NCBI GenBank assembly: GCA_035578175.1
Contig: JAQMRL010000012.1
Coordinates: 19,478,048-19,542,047, forward strand
Direction: 5' to 3'
DNA: 64,000 nt
Origin: Catonia carolina
Taxonomy: Eukaryota; Arthropoda; Insecta; Hemiptera; Achilidae
A program made the translations under genes and the position numbers. A model generated the notes under the pieces. That model did not search any database and was not told the origin of the DNA. It was given only the letters and a program-made list of their open reading frames with translations. Positions 48,901 through 54,469 of the stretch are shown here, piece by piece. Every line of letters begins with the position of its first letter. The first letter of the stretch is position 1.

Positions 48901-50084
48901 TATCAGCATGCCAGGTTCTCCGAAAAGCACCCACTTCCCACTCTGTAAATGACACCTTCACTTTATTGACCACAGAGTCTTGCTGTATAGTGAAATTCAT
49001 TACTCTCAGAAGAGATAACTCTGACTATAATGCTTTCATCACAACTAGTTACACGATGAGGGAGGACAAAGCCTCCCTTCCACTATAAGTATCCAGGACT
49101 AGTGACTTTCCCTTCCACTGCCTTTTATACCGTAAATTGTAATAATAAGGTAGGCATTCTCAGAATCAGGTAAACCCCGGTTTTTTAGTAGTGTGCATGC
49201 GTATACGATTACGCACGCACACGCTTTAAACATTGTCTTTTAACACATTGGTTTTACAATACAAAAGAGTAAATGCAAAAGAGTTTTACAATGAAGAGTA
49301 AACTCAATGAAAGTGTTATGTGGACTCTTCTGTAGGGGTTACCATACCTTAGCCGAGAAATTCTGGTTATAGCGCCAGAGACTCACTTTTGAAATTACTT
49401 GTTATTAAGAAAATAAATTATAACTTTTCGAGATTTATGGCAAGTTTACACGTAGAAGTTAGAGGGGCGGTGGCCTTGGTAGTAGTGGTGGGGCTCACTT
49501 TACTAACCGTAGCAGAAGTAGTTGGCGAAGAAGGGAAATTCTGTGAGAGAAGTTATAGTAAATGCAATATAGGTAGTGTCTTTTACACCTCTACCTCTTC
49601 TGTTTCAGTCATATAATTGGCTGATCATGTGATAAAAAATAAAACTATATTTTATAGCCCTGAAACCAACAGATCGAGTGCAATTAATTTAGCACTCCAC
49701 CTGCCCGTTATGGGCAGCTCTTTTTTATATATAATATAAATTTACTTGATTTGTTTTTTGTTTCAGAAAATGGATTTTAATATCAGCTTTATTAAACCAC
49801 TGATACCTGTATCACCTAGTGATCCAAATAATTATTATAGAAATCAATGTAGAGAATACGACGAAGAAACCTTGACTTACTTATTGAAGTTCAAAATGAA
49901 TGTACCGCATCGGGATAAAACCGACGATGATACAAGTTACTATTTAAAAACTGTAAAGGAAGCTGCAGAAAGTGACGAGAAAGAAAGCATTTATGAAGAA
50001 AGCGATGATGGAGAGAGCAGTTATATAGAAACCGATGATGGAGAAACCACTACACCAATAATAACTGATGATCAGCGCCCTTAA
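26049..50084 (+). CDS. Five-exon gene for an unrecognised 632-residue secreted protein (whole span)
   Basis: Joining exons 26045-26393, 30917-31308, 42003-42591, 46740-46994 and 49767-50084 gives an uninterrupted frame of 632 codons plus TAA. All four introns (4523, 10694, 4148 and 2772 bp) have GT-AG borders and matching phases (0, 2, 0, 0). A signal peptide covers residues ~1-19. The rest looks mostly helical with ten scattered cysteines and several N-glycosylation sequons (NFS, NFT, NGS, NIS), and the last ~50 residues are acidic. I see no catalytic motif or known domain, so function is not assigned; a secreted or secretory-pathway protein is the only safe inference. Exon 1 has just four bases before ATG after an acceptor, so an upstream untranslated exon is likely. 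Confidence 0.82.
26460..26935 (+). repeat. Long polypyrimidine (TTC/TCC) tract in intron 1
   Basis: Almost every base from ~26460 to ~26930 is T or C on this strand, in irregular TTCTCCTCC and TTTCTCC runs. It starts about 65 bp after the exon 1 donor. Any reading frame over it is an artefact. Such tracts can form triplex DNA. Confidence 0.9.
27010..27215 (+). repeat. Family A tail
   Basis: GTTGATTTTCTTTGTGTGTC, TCAAGCTTAAAATTAG, then GGCAAGATAAAGTCGTG and TAGTGTTTCACACAAGATTT. A second short tail piece (TAGGTCATCTACTCGTGATT) follows at 27215-27280. Confidence 0.8.
27281..28044. other. Intron 1 stretch without an assigned element
   Basis: Contains a moderately GC-rich part (27330-27680) with ACGCGCGCATGCGCA (27436-27450) and TATAATATAATCAGCTGATT. 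Open frames are short and run on both strands. It could be an LTR or DNA-transposon remnant, but no paired ends were found. Confidence 0.35.
28045..28700 (+). repeat. Family A, head to middle, truncated
   Basis: Starts at the GTGTGTGTTTCTGCG tract, includes ACAAACATTTTCATCAAAAC, GTCAACCGGAAGCAG and CGGCTCCTACGATATTTTTT, and reaches the tail start (CACTCATGATTAAAATT) before family B begins. Confidence 0.82.
28704..29105 (+). repeat. Family B SINE-like repeat, full length
   Basis: Begins GGTCATCAGCCAAAATGTTG and ends GATCGACTGCAACTAATTTA, ATACTCCACTGGCCTG. It has all landmarks of family B. It interrupts a family A tail, which resumes at 29106. Confidence 0.85.
29106..30873 (+). repeat. Family A tail, then full unit carrying a solo LTR
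   Basis: A tail with hairpin (29106-29225) is followed directly by a new head ACTTTCTCTTGCCTATATGA at 29227. The unit continues to ~30062, is cut by the LTR 30063-30712 and ends with GGCAAGAGAAAATCGTGTGA, GTGTTTCGCACCAGA near 30780. A further tail piece (GATAAAGTCTGTGGGTGTTT, CACGCCAGATT) ends ~45 bp before the exon 2 acceptor. Confidence 0.88.
30063..30712 (+). mobile_element. Solo LTR of an LTR retrotransposon, TAAT duplication
   Basis: Begins TGTCACCG and ends CGGTGACA (TG...CA ends with an 8-bp inverted terminus). Both flanks carry TAAT. GC content is far above the surroundings. A promoter TATATAAAG lies near 30249-30257, and AATAA near 30676. A homologous LTR is at 39754-40370, and a 5'-truncated one at 41206-41524. 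No internal coding sequence is linked, so it arose by LTR-LTR recombination. Confidence 0.92.
30917..31308 (+). CDS. Exon 2, residues 116-246
   Basis: The acceptor GTTGTTTCAG opens in phase 0 with FAEFLLENGLSAHYG. The exon encodes a helical segment with DDCYDLG, LKCFDKYNG and KYVNFTWC (three cysteines, one NFT sequon). It closes ANYR, where AG of the arginine codon ends at the donor AG|GTAAAC (phase 2). Exon 3 supplies the missing base. No stop occurs in 392 bp of AT-rich DNA, which supports coding. A family A head begins 10-15 bp after the donor. Confidence 0.85.
31315..32265 (+). repeat. Family A, complete unit
   Basis: Head TACTTTCTCCTGCCTATATA at ~31321, GCGCGCGCG within the dinucleotide tract near 31480, all middle blocks, and a tail CTGGCAAGAGAAAGTCGTTT, CAGTGTTTCACACCAGATT ending 32260. 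Confidence 0.9.
32266..32596 (+). repeat. Family A middle-segment fragments
   Basis: Two copies of the ~190-bp middle segment (AAGATTGCAACGTTTGTATA and AAGATTGCGGCCTTAATGAG) without head or tail. Confidence 0.8.
32597..33605 (+). repeat. Family A, complete unit
   Basis: Head ACTTTCGCTTGCCTATATGA, long TG/GC tract 32741-32827, CGGTCAACCGGAAGTAGTAG, two middle segments, tail AAGAGAAAGTTGTGTGAGTG, TTTCACACCAGATTT. Confidence 0.92.
33606..34580 (+). repeat. Family A, complete unit
   Basis: Head ACTTTATCTTGCCTATATGA at 33618, GT tract 33762-33800, two middle segments and tail GGCAAGAGAAAGTTGTG, with a changed hairpin (TTTGAGTTTCGCACC). Follows the previous unit head to tail. Confidence 0.9.
34581..35043 (+). 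other. Intron 2 stretch with a lone family A tail
   Basis: A tail-like piece (GTTAAAATTAGGTTATTATT, then GGCAAAATAAAGTCTCGTGA, CACAGTAGATTTTT) lies at ~34718-34790. The rest is AT-rich without a recognised feature. Confidence 0.5.
35044..35130 (+). repeat. tRNA-type SINE fragment
   Basis: CCGGCTGCCTTCGGTAATAC, GTTAGCCAACAACGCGGAGG, and a B-box-like GGATTTGATTCCCGG followed by CTAGGTTCTAGAAATTTT. This parallels the head and linker of 39313-39501 (GGTCTGGAAATTTT). Confidence 0.75.
35510..35541. other. Perfect 15-bp-stem GC-rich hairpin
   Basis: CCAACGACCCGTGCG, then GG, then CGCACGGGTCGTTGG. All 15 pairs match with a 2-base centre, in an otherwise AT-rich intron next to an (AAT)n run at 35460-35490. 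Confidence 0.9.
35751..36118. mobile_element. pogo-like MITE with TA duplication
   Basis: Ends: CACTCTAACCTCGTTCGTTA on the left and, read inward on the right, CACATTAATCCCGTCAATCG. TA stands on each side (35749-35750 and 36119-36120). Repeated TTCGGATTA and AAATTTTCGGATTA motifs inside both ends are typical of pogo-derived MITEs. There is no coding frame. Confidence 0.8.
36290..36550 (+). mobile_element. LINE 3' end relic
   Basis: Translations in two frames give IMEDNIEGVNCRGRQRLEYF, QITKDVGC and, after a shift, MKRLAQDRRACRTASNQSRD followed by TGA. This is the standard C-terminus (RGR-R..Y...KD...; LAQDRRAWR) of an arthropod non-LTR element family. It is 5'-truncated and frameshifted. Confidence 0.82.
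36714..37295. repeat. Inverted pair of ~55-bp arms, 470 bp apart
   Basis: 36714-36765 (TTCCGTTTTCTGTATGCCCC, TATCAAATCCGAAT, GGAGGGTTACTA) is inverted at ~37236-37290. The interior includes a family A tail at 36960-37045. This may be the two ends of an unnamed transposon carrying family A DNA, or two opposite copies of a short repeat. Confidence 0.6.
36960..37045 (+). repeat. Family A tail
   Basis: TATATTTTTAATTATTTACA, then GGAAGAGAAAGTCGTGTGAG, TGTTTCACACAGACTTTTTT. Confidence 0.75.
37300..38440. other. Intron 2 stretch without a recognised gene
   Basis: AT-rich. CCGTAGTCGCTAATAATCAA at ~37691 matches a SINE tail motif (as in 39430-39460), suggesting an eroded SINE. The rest shows no open frame or paired ends. 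Confidence 0.4.
38446..39625 (+). repeat. Family A unit, isolated, with SINE insertion
   Basis: Head TTTTTACTTTCTCTTGCC at ~38444, all middle blocks, tail split by the SINE 39313-39501, and end GGCAAGAGAAACTCATGTGA, then CACACCAGATTTTTA. It is not joined to another unit, so its flanks (CATTTTTA before, GATTTTTA after) show the likely target context. Confidence 0.9.
39313..39501 (+). repeat. tRNA-derived SINE with 12-bp target duplication
   Basis: AATAAGGTTATG is duplicated at 39301-39312 and 39502-39513. The head has TAGCATAGTAGTTAGC (A-box region) and B box GGTTCGATTCC (39366-39376). The body contains GGTCTGGAAATTTTCACG and CCGTAGTCGCTAATGACC, GCAGTTGATGCGAC, and the tail is (AAT)n. The clean duplication marks retrotransposition into a pre-existing family A tail. 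Confidence 0.95.
39754..40370 (+). mobile_element. Solo LTR, GTAC duplication
   Basis: Starts TGTCACCG and ends CGGTGACA, with GTAC on both flanks (39750-39753, 40371-40374). Shares most of its length with 30063-30712, including the TATAAAA promoter box at 39924-39930, AGAGCGCTGCA downstream, and AATAAAG near 40326. Shorter by ~33 bp and clearly diverged, so it is a separate insertion. Confidence 0.92.
40380..40520 (+). repeat. Family B 3' part
   Basis: TTTTACACCTCTACCTC, the AATTAGCTGACTGTGTGATA block and GCAGATCGAGTACAAATAAT. The 5' two thirds are missing. Confidence 0.8.
40521..41035 (-). mobile_element. jockey-like LINE 3' end, minus strand
   Basis: The minus-strand frame 41035-40713 reads DIHSYPTEHKNCFRIFRYRT, then FHYAVLKLNSNSFC. 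This fits the C-terminus of jockey-type reverse transcriptases (Y.TR.K...R..R...), followed by a short 3' UTR toward 40560. The 5' part is absent and the N-terminal residues of the frame belong to family A. Confidence 0.7.
41160..41206. repeat. Alternating GT/GC tract (Z-DNA prone)
   Basis: TGTGTGTGTGTGTGTG runs into CGCGCGCGCGCGCG and then TGTGTGCGC. The tract forms the exact left border of the truncated LTR. Confidence 0.9.
41206..41524 (+). mobile_element. 5'-truncated LTR fragment
   Basis: Begins within the LTR at ACGACACGCCGTGTCG and ends CCATCCGGTGACA. It shares CGGCTC..TTCAGG.CCACCAA and CCACTTAATGT with the two solo LTRs, but carries an extra duplicated stretch near 41375-41460 (two TTTTCA/TTAGGACC.. 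variants). The missing 5' half and absent duplication suggest recombination or deletion at the GT/GC tract. Confidence 0.85.
42003..42591 (+). CDS. Exon 3, residues 246-442
   Basis: The acceptor TTATTTTCAG is followed by A, which completes the arginine codon begun in exon 2, then ESLDPSYDSTTILGSAYIDI. The largest exon (196 whole codons) contains one cysteine (DICFQNGS), a lysine-rich FIRKANGRYDADKISFIALG stretch and LEAGFSEEELNSLVGVLGSR, which weakly echoes the end of exon 2 (SVRQMHAFLKYVNFTWCTSD). It ends LMNFIR at a strong donor GTAAGT, phase 0. A family A head starts within 30 bp. Confidence 0.88.
42612..42785 (+). repeat. Family A head fragment
   Basis: TACTTTCTTTAAATGCGTAC, AAGGAAAGAATTGTTTTCAT, then GTTTATTCGTATAATTTTTT. 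Internally deleted. Confidence 0.75.
42786..43725 (+). repeat. Family A, complete unit
   Basis: Head ACTTTCTCTTGCCTGTATGA at 42791, GT/GC tract 42924-42966, two middle segments, and tail CGGCAAGAGAAAATCTTGTG, AGTGTTTCACACCAAAATG. Confidence 0.92.
43726..43850 (+). repeat. Family A head fragment
   Basis: ACTTTCTCTAAATGAGTATT, AGGGAAGAAAAG, TTTTTCATGTCGATTTTTCA, CCGGACACGTTTTTACG. Breaks off at ~43840. Confidence 0.75.
44055..44415 (-). repeat. Family A tail and middle, minus strand
   Basis: TCTGGTGAGAAACACTCACA, ACTTTCTCTTGCCAATGC, TAATCATGAGTGAAAGACGC and one middle segment, ending CGTTTTCGTGAGAAAACAG. Confidence 0.88.
44480..44740 (-). pseudogene. LINE reverse transcriptase fragment, minus strand
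   Basis: Minus-strand translation gives KKRTGLQISLAKPKYKMNIK, then FGKIEKVDSFTYLGR, matching the reverse transcriptase region just upstream of the FKYLG motif (TGL.I...KTK). ERWPVHFEELTT follows, like GKWPVHFVELTL of the LINE relic at 4560-5300, so both derive from one family. Stops are present. Confidence 0.75.
44741..46739. other. Intron 3 stretch without a recognised element
   Basis: About 2 kb of AT-rich sequence with no paired ends or protein relic that I can identify. A short imperfect hairpin (GAAGGCAATTTCTT / AAGAATTGCCTTC) lies at ~46175-46203. This is the largest non-repetitive part of the introns. Confidence 0.45.
46740..46994 (+). CDS. Exon 4, residues 443-527
   Basis: The acceptor TATGTTTCAG opens in phase 0 with TGTDIDEFLQNFTNLEILFY (NFT sequon). 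The exon encodes a leucine-rich helical stretch YHYLLHLAAVYNEKLQIAEL followed by YKYLQHCVNVGNK (one cysteine). It ends IPSEFE at the donor GAG|GTAAGA, phase 0. 255 bp without a stop. Confidence 0.85.
47060..47420 (+). pseudogene. R1-like LINE C-terminal relic
   Basis: Plus-strand translation reads TRRFIPNIEAWIRRTSDNNH, then ELTQLLTGHGCFGAHFDE, corresponding to the T..lIP....W..R......TQ.LTGHG.F..YL region of R1/I-type retrotransposons. Downstream blocks are degraded and contain stops. Confidence 0.78.
47520..47830 (+). pseudogene. jockey-like LINE fragments
   Basis: VSKIQKKAISFVVGDNHLNS and, after a shift, AVPSLYIFEVIMYVAQHY match the post-reverse-transcriptase region of jockey-type elements. 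The following PVYYENHPISQTETVRYLGR matches the YLG..LD.R.. block, which normally lies upstream of it, so two fragments are joined or rearranged. Confidence 0.65.
47880..48240 (+). pseudogene. mariner transposase 3' relic
   Basis: LWKSNSWMLHQDDAPASSVL, FDREPYLPNLAFCDYFLFPK and later KAMKVLNSLKEADFHHYFQ correspond to the second half of a mariner transposase (W..HHDNAPAH; PYSPDLAP.D.FLFP). HHD is changed to HQD and SPDL to LPNL. It lacks its 5' half and is joined directly to LINE sequence. Confidence 0.85.
48400..48775 (+). repeat. Family B SINE-like repeat, full length
   Basis: Starts GTTAGGTCATCAGCCGAAAG with the GAAA-loop hairpin, ends AACATTCCACCTTCCTGTTA, TGGGCA. It has a C run at 48540-48550 and a gap of ~30 bp in the CAGGGTCTGGCTG region. 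Confidence 0.92.
48780..49725 (+). repeat. Family B copy split by a ~540-bp insertion
   Basis: The 5' part 48785-49028 runs to GATAACTCTGACTA and the 3' part 49572-49725 resumes AGTGTCTTTTACACCTCTAC. The two abut the preceding full-length copy in the same orientation. The inserted 49029-49571 carries the ORF at 49437. Confidence 0.85.
49437..49571 (+). CDS. Possible first exon of a small secreted peptide
   Basis: ATG 49437 encodes GAVALVVVVGLTLLTVAEVV, a convincing signal-peptide core, then GEEGKFCERSYSKCNIG with two cysteines seven residues apart. A GT follows AATATAG at ~49570, so the frame could be spliced there. The phase (1) does not fit exon 5 of the main gene. Codons are richer in G than the surroundings. 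It sits in the insertion that splits family B, so it may be a captured or retroposed exon. It could also be chance, and no family is recognised. Confidence 0.3.
49767..50084 (+). CDS. Exon 5 (terminal), residues 528-632
   Basis: The acceptor TTTTTTGTTTCAG opens in phase 0 with KMDFNISFIKPLIPVSPSDP (NIS sequon), then one cysteine in NQCREY. The C-terminal half is acidic and repetitive (ESIYEESDDGESSYIETDDG, then ETTTPIITDDQRP) and ends at TAA 50082-50084. Two poly(A) signals follow (near 50119 and 50131). The acidic tail suggests a disordered end. Confidence 0.88.
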   Translation, partial: KMDFNISFIKPLIPVSPSDPNNYYRNQCREYDEETLTYLLKFKMNVPHRDKTDDDTSYYLKTVKEAAESDEKESIYEESDDGESSYIETDDGETTTPIITDDQRP

Positions 50085-50118
50085 TAAATAATAAGCTAAT
50101 TATAGGTTAAAATATTAT

Positions 50119-50136
50119 AATAAATTGTGAAATAAA
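50119..50136 (+). terminator. Poly(A) signals of the five-exon gene
   Basis: AATAAA occurs at ~50119-50124 and again at ~50131-50136, 35-50 bases after the stop codon of exon 5. A GT/T-rich element (TTTTTTGTTT) follows at ~50155-50170. Confidence 0.7.
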
Positions 50137-50189
50137 AAAATACATTAGCAATATTTTTTATTTTTTGTTTACCCATTGTAAATAAAACT

Positions 50190-51125
50190 AAAAAAAAACT
50201 CTGGTGTGAAACACTCACACGACTTTCTCTTGCCAATGCCATTAATGAACAATATAACTTAATATTAGTAATAAAACATTAGAAAAAACAAAATAACTAA
50301 CCAACCTCAAAAAAAACCTAACTTTAATCGTGAGTGAATGATCCAAGATGAAACCCAACCTTACTTAGGCTTAATAATACGGAAAATCATTTTTTCACGA
50401 TAAACTAGGCTCTGTAGAGAAAAGTACTTTAAAGAAAAGTTACAGATCTTTTAATTTCCTATAAATTTGATTATATACTATTTTTGTCGTAAAATGCATA
50501 CTACGGCCCAAATCTTCATTTTCATGGAAAAAAAACAGAAAATCACTTATTACCGCTAAACTCAGCGTTATACAAAGAAATGTTTGGAGTAAAAGTTGTA
50601 GGTTTTTAACTTGTCAACAACTTTGATAACGTACACTTTAGCGCTAAATTCATATTAAGGCTGCAATCTTAAAAATTATTTTTTTTCTACTTGAGCACAG
50701 CCTCCCCCAAGAATTTCAGCAGTCATGGCGCTTACTTTGTCTTGTAAAGCATAAAAAAGTAGTTAATGAGGTGCTTTAAAAAAAATCGTAGGAACTGTTT
50801 TAGAGAAAATCGCAAAAAAGGGAAAAATTACACGAATAAACTAGGTACTACTTCCGGTTGACTGATTTTGATGAAAATGTTTGTGTCGGGTTCTTTAGTA
50901 GTACCTAACTTTATTTACAAGTTTCAACTTCGTACATTGTTCCGTTCTTGAAATATTTTGTTCACACACGCACGCGCGCGCACACACACAGTCCATTCAC
51001 TAAAAACATGTTTCTTGGGTTCAGGAGGTCTGAAAATGTGTATATCCGGTGAAAACTCGATTTTGAAAATCTACATGAAAACAATACTTCCTTCCTATAT
51101 TCAAATAGGTAAGAGAAAGAAAAAT
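50190..51125 (-). repeat. Family A, complete unit
   Basis: Tail hairpin TGAAACACTCACACGACTTT, CTCTTGCCAATGCC at the left, two middle segments, CA/GC tract at 50966-50990, and the head ending GGTAAGAGAAAG near 51110. Confidence 0.9.
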
Positions 51126-51560
51126 CCGGAATGAAACACTCAAACGACTTCCTCTTGCCAATTTAAATAATATAACGTATAACCTATATTATTTTTATGA
51201 ATAAATAAAATATAATAATAAATAAAATAATAATAATAATAATATAATAATATAAAATTAAATTAAATTAATAATATAAAATATAATATAAAATAATAAT
51301 ATAATAAATAAAACAATGTAAAATGAAAAACAAAACCTAATTTTAATCTTGAGAGAATGACGCAAATTGAAAATCTACCTTTGTTCGAGCGGGAAAAATA
51401 CTACAGAAAATCACGAATTGATGCTAAACTAGGCTCTGCACAAAAAACACTTGAAATAAATTCGCTTTTTTTAAATTTTCCATATATTGAATTTTATAGT
51501 CTTGTAAAATGACTAAGACCTCAATACATTAATAATACTGTTTTTTACCAATTTTAATGA
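51126..51560 (-). repeat. Family A tail and middle, with (AAT)n expansion
   Basis: GAATGAAACACTCAAACGAC, CTCTTGCCAATTTAAAT, then an ATAATA-rich run 51180-51310 within the tail, and one middle segment to ~51560. Confidence 0.82.
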
Positions 51561-51945
51561 AAAAATTCAGAAAATCACTAATATACTCTACACTAAGCAT
51601 TGTAGAAAAATTGTTTGAAATAAAAGAAGAGAATTATTTTTTAACTTTCTACTACTTTAGGCTAATTATATGGTTAATGCTACCGAAAGCGGGATTTTCT
51701 GATGAAATAAAATTTTATAAACTTTTATTTATAAATAATAAATGTATAAATTATACATATATTTACTACTTGTCTATAAAAGAGGGCCAATCTTTTTGTA
51801 TTTTTAGCTGAATTATTCATACTTTTTCTGTAACATATTATTCAAAATCTCACGACCGTCACATAATTTTTTTTATAGTTTTCTTATGAATTTTTTTAAA
51901 TTATTGTATTTTCAGGAAGCCAGGTTCTATTAATAAGCCCTAATG
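51561..51945. other. AT-rich stretch, no gene
   Basis: An 84-codon frame at 51557-51811 begins inside family A and runs over TA-rich sequence. It is judged non-coding. Confidence 0.5.
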
Positions 51946-51949
51946 AAAG

Positions 51950-52095
51950 TATATATATTTATATATACACGCGCTTTTGGGTTCAAGGGGCCTGAAAACG
52001 TGTATGTCCGTTAAAAACTCGATTTCGAAAAATCGGCATGGAATCAATATTTCCTTCCTTACATATTCATGTAGGACAAGAGAAAGTCGTGTATT
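51950..52095 (-). repeat. Family A head, minus strand
   Basis: GGGTTCAAGGGGCCTGAAAA, CGTGTATGTCCG, CTCGATTTCGAAAAATCGGC and TAGGACAAGAGAAAGTCGTG. Confidence 0.85.
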
Positions 52096-52543
52096 TATGT
52101 AGGGGAACTTTTAAACCCGTACTTAATTTTCTTTCCTAAACTTACATTTTAAATTCTAAAATTACATAAATTTGTTGTGGGAAAATTAATCTACCCAACT
52201 TTGTTTTTAAATGTTTTAAGGGTGGATCAATTTTGTACTTCTGTACTTATTTCACTACCACTTCTTCTACTCTTTTAGTGTGTTAGTAATTTAATAATTT
52301 ATAGAAATAACTCTTCAAAAGAGTTAAGCTCGTGCTTGGAGGAGGAGTACATCACATAATAAAGCAATGTAGTGATACAATACATAAACATGCTCAATAT
52401 AAACCAAGATAAAAATAAAAACTCTATACTTGGTTCTATACTGAGCATGCGCATTATTTAAATATGTGTACACGTTGATTAAAAAGTAACAACAAAATAC
52501 TTTCAAAAGTATTTAAGTATAAAATATTTTGAAAAGTATTTTT

Positions 52544-53653
52544 GAGGAGGTAACATGCAAAACGTGTTTTGTCACAAAAAATTAAAAATTGAGTTAGGGG
52601 CGCCATTACATTCCCCTGCATGAAATACATTATATTTAGCTGTGTTTTCAATCAAAAAAAATTTTGTCCAATGTTAAAAGCATATTGAAAATTACTGTTT
52701 TGTGCAGAACATGTTTTGTCCATCATCAAGATTCAGTCAAAAAGTGTTTTGTCCATCTGACCAATAAGAGCGCTTCAGTCTACCAATCAGCTGTGTGGAA
52801 TGCATTCTCATTATTTCACACTTTTACCATTCTATAATAGTGTTGAGGTATCATCCACACTATACAACCATTTCTCAACAGTTGATTTCAAAGGCAAGAC
52901 TTTGTTTAAATTGTTTAGTGAAAAAAAAGTTATGTAGATTAATTATTGAAAAATATGTTTGGTGATGACTGGGTAACATCATCTGATCACCACCTTAAAT
53001 GGTATTCATCATTGATATTCGAAGAGCTGTCAGCAGAGTGTGAAGCACAGGTCATCTTCTGTGACTGTCACGAAGAAGAAAGATGTGATCTTCGGATTTA
53101 AACTTTTAAATCATTATTACTTTTATTATGTTTATTATAAGACTTCGTATAATATGTTTAATAATTTTTTAATAGGTAGCCTACATTCAGTATATCATTT
53201 TTTAATATATCATATAAAAAATTATCATAAAAATCATTATATTATATAATATCATTTTTTAGTGTATCATTTTTTTTATATTTATTATTAATTACTTTCA
53301 ATATGTCTTCTTTTAATTTTTATGAATTATAAGTAACTTTAAATTTTTATACTGTCTTAAAATAATAAATAAGTCCATTACAAAAAACTTTGTCTACATA
53401 ATTTCCATTCAAACCAAGTTATGTCCATTACTTTCATGCAGAACGTGTTTTGTCCAAATTTAAAATAATGTTTTTGAACACTTTTCCCATATCAATATTT
53501 TCAAAAATTGTTTATTTAGCGTTTTTTATCATCCTTTAAATGCCGGTAGCTAAACACCGTATTAAATCTGCAGTAAATTCAAAATAACAGTTTTTTGGTC
53601 TTAGTGTAAAATGACATTATTGTGACAAAACACGGTTTGCATGTTACCTCCTC
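52544..53653. mobile_element. DNA transposon with 33-bp inverted ends
   Basis: Left end GAGGAGGTAACATGCAAAAC, GTGTTTTGTCACA. Right end, read inward, GAGGAGGTAACATGCAAACC, GTGTTTTGTCACA (one mismatch). Both flanks carry TTTT, a possible 4-bp duplication. Subterminal GTGTTTTGTCCA motifs recur at 52720, 52745 and 53445. A short frame at 52954-53097 (MFGDDWVTSSDHHLKWYSSL, then FEELSAECEAQ) may be a fragment of its transposase. Superfamily not assigned. Confidence 0.82.
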
Positions 53654-53937
53654 TTTTATAAATGAAACTGTTCGGCCTACATCATATATCATGACTGATG
53701 TTTTAAGTATTGATCAATAAATGTATAAAAACGTTAGACCTATACTTTATTTCCATTCTTTTTCATAAATAAATGTGGTTATAAATTTTACGTATTAGGC
53801 TACCTCTGATCTGTATGACGAAACAAGAGAACTTTAAAAGTAAACATTTTTATTTTTCAGCCCTATGTTTCGGCCTTCAAGTCAGCTGATCACGCGCTCA
53901 GTGTTGTTTACGTCTACTAACTGGACTCAATAAATAG

Positions 53938-54345
53938 ACTACAATATTTTTTTATATATTGTTTTGTTTAAGATTCATCCCACCAGAGTAGCATGCCTCT
54001 CGCTCTGGAAGAATGGATCTTAAATAACAATGACCTTGTTATAATGATCGTCGTTATCATAGGCGTTGGCCAAAGAACAAAGAACCAAAGAACAACCACC
54101 AACCTTTAGTTTTACCTCCTTTGCTGATTAATATCTACTAAATTTATACTACTACAATATTTTATATATTTTTTTTGTTTAAGATTCATCCCACCAGAGT
54201 AGAATGCCTCTCGCTCTGGAAGAATGGATCTTAAATAACAATGACCTTGTTATAATGATCGTCGTTATTATAGGCGTTGGCTAATGAACAAAGAACCAAA
54301 GAACAACCACCAACCCTTAGTTTTACCTACTAAATTTATTGTTTA
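53938..54345 (+). repeat. Two-copy tandem duplication, ~211-bp period
   Basis: CACCAGAGTAGMATGCCTCT, CGCTCTGGAAGAATGGATCT, AATGACCTTGTTATAATGAT and ACAACCACCAACC occur in both copies 211 bp apart with very few changes. Each copy follows a TTTGTTTAAG acceptor-like end. Confidence 0.92.
53993..54109 (+). CDS. Small ORF in duplication copy 1, membrane-helix-like (tetraspanin-like?)
   Basis: A 38-codon frame encodes PLALEEWILNNNDLVIMIVV then IIGVG. Copy 2 (54204-54284) encodes the same 26 residues and stops right after GVG. The layout (L..W...N followed by a hydrophobic helix) resembles the end of the large loop and fourth helix of tetraspanins, but the expected cysteine before it is absent. It could be a duplicated relic exon or chance. 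Confidence 0.25.
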   Translation: MPLALEEWILNNNDLVIMIVVIIGVGQRTKNQRTTTNL

Positions 54346-54469
54346 GTCTCCCAATTAAAAATAAATAATACAAGAGTGTGAGATCTTACTTTACACTGTT
54401 TCTAAGCAACAGAAACTAATTCTATTGTTATTGTTAAAAAATTTTAATTTTCAGATTACATTGGACTCT

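Noticed and set aside
51557..51811. 84-residue plus-strand frame
   Set aside because: Starts inside a family A repeat and runs through TA-rich DNA; no motif or splice context.
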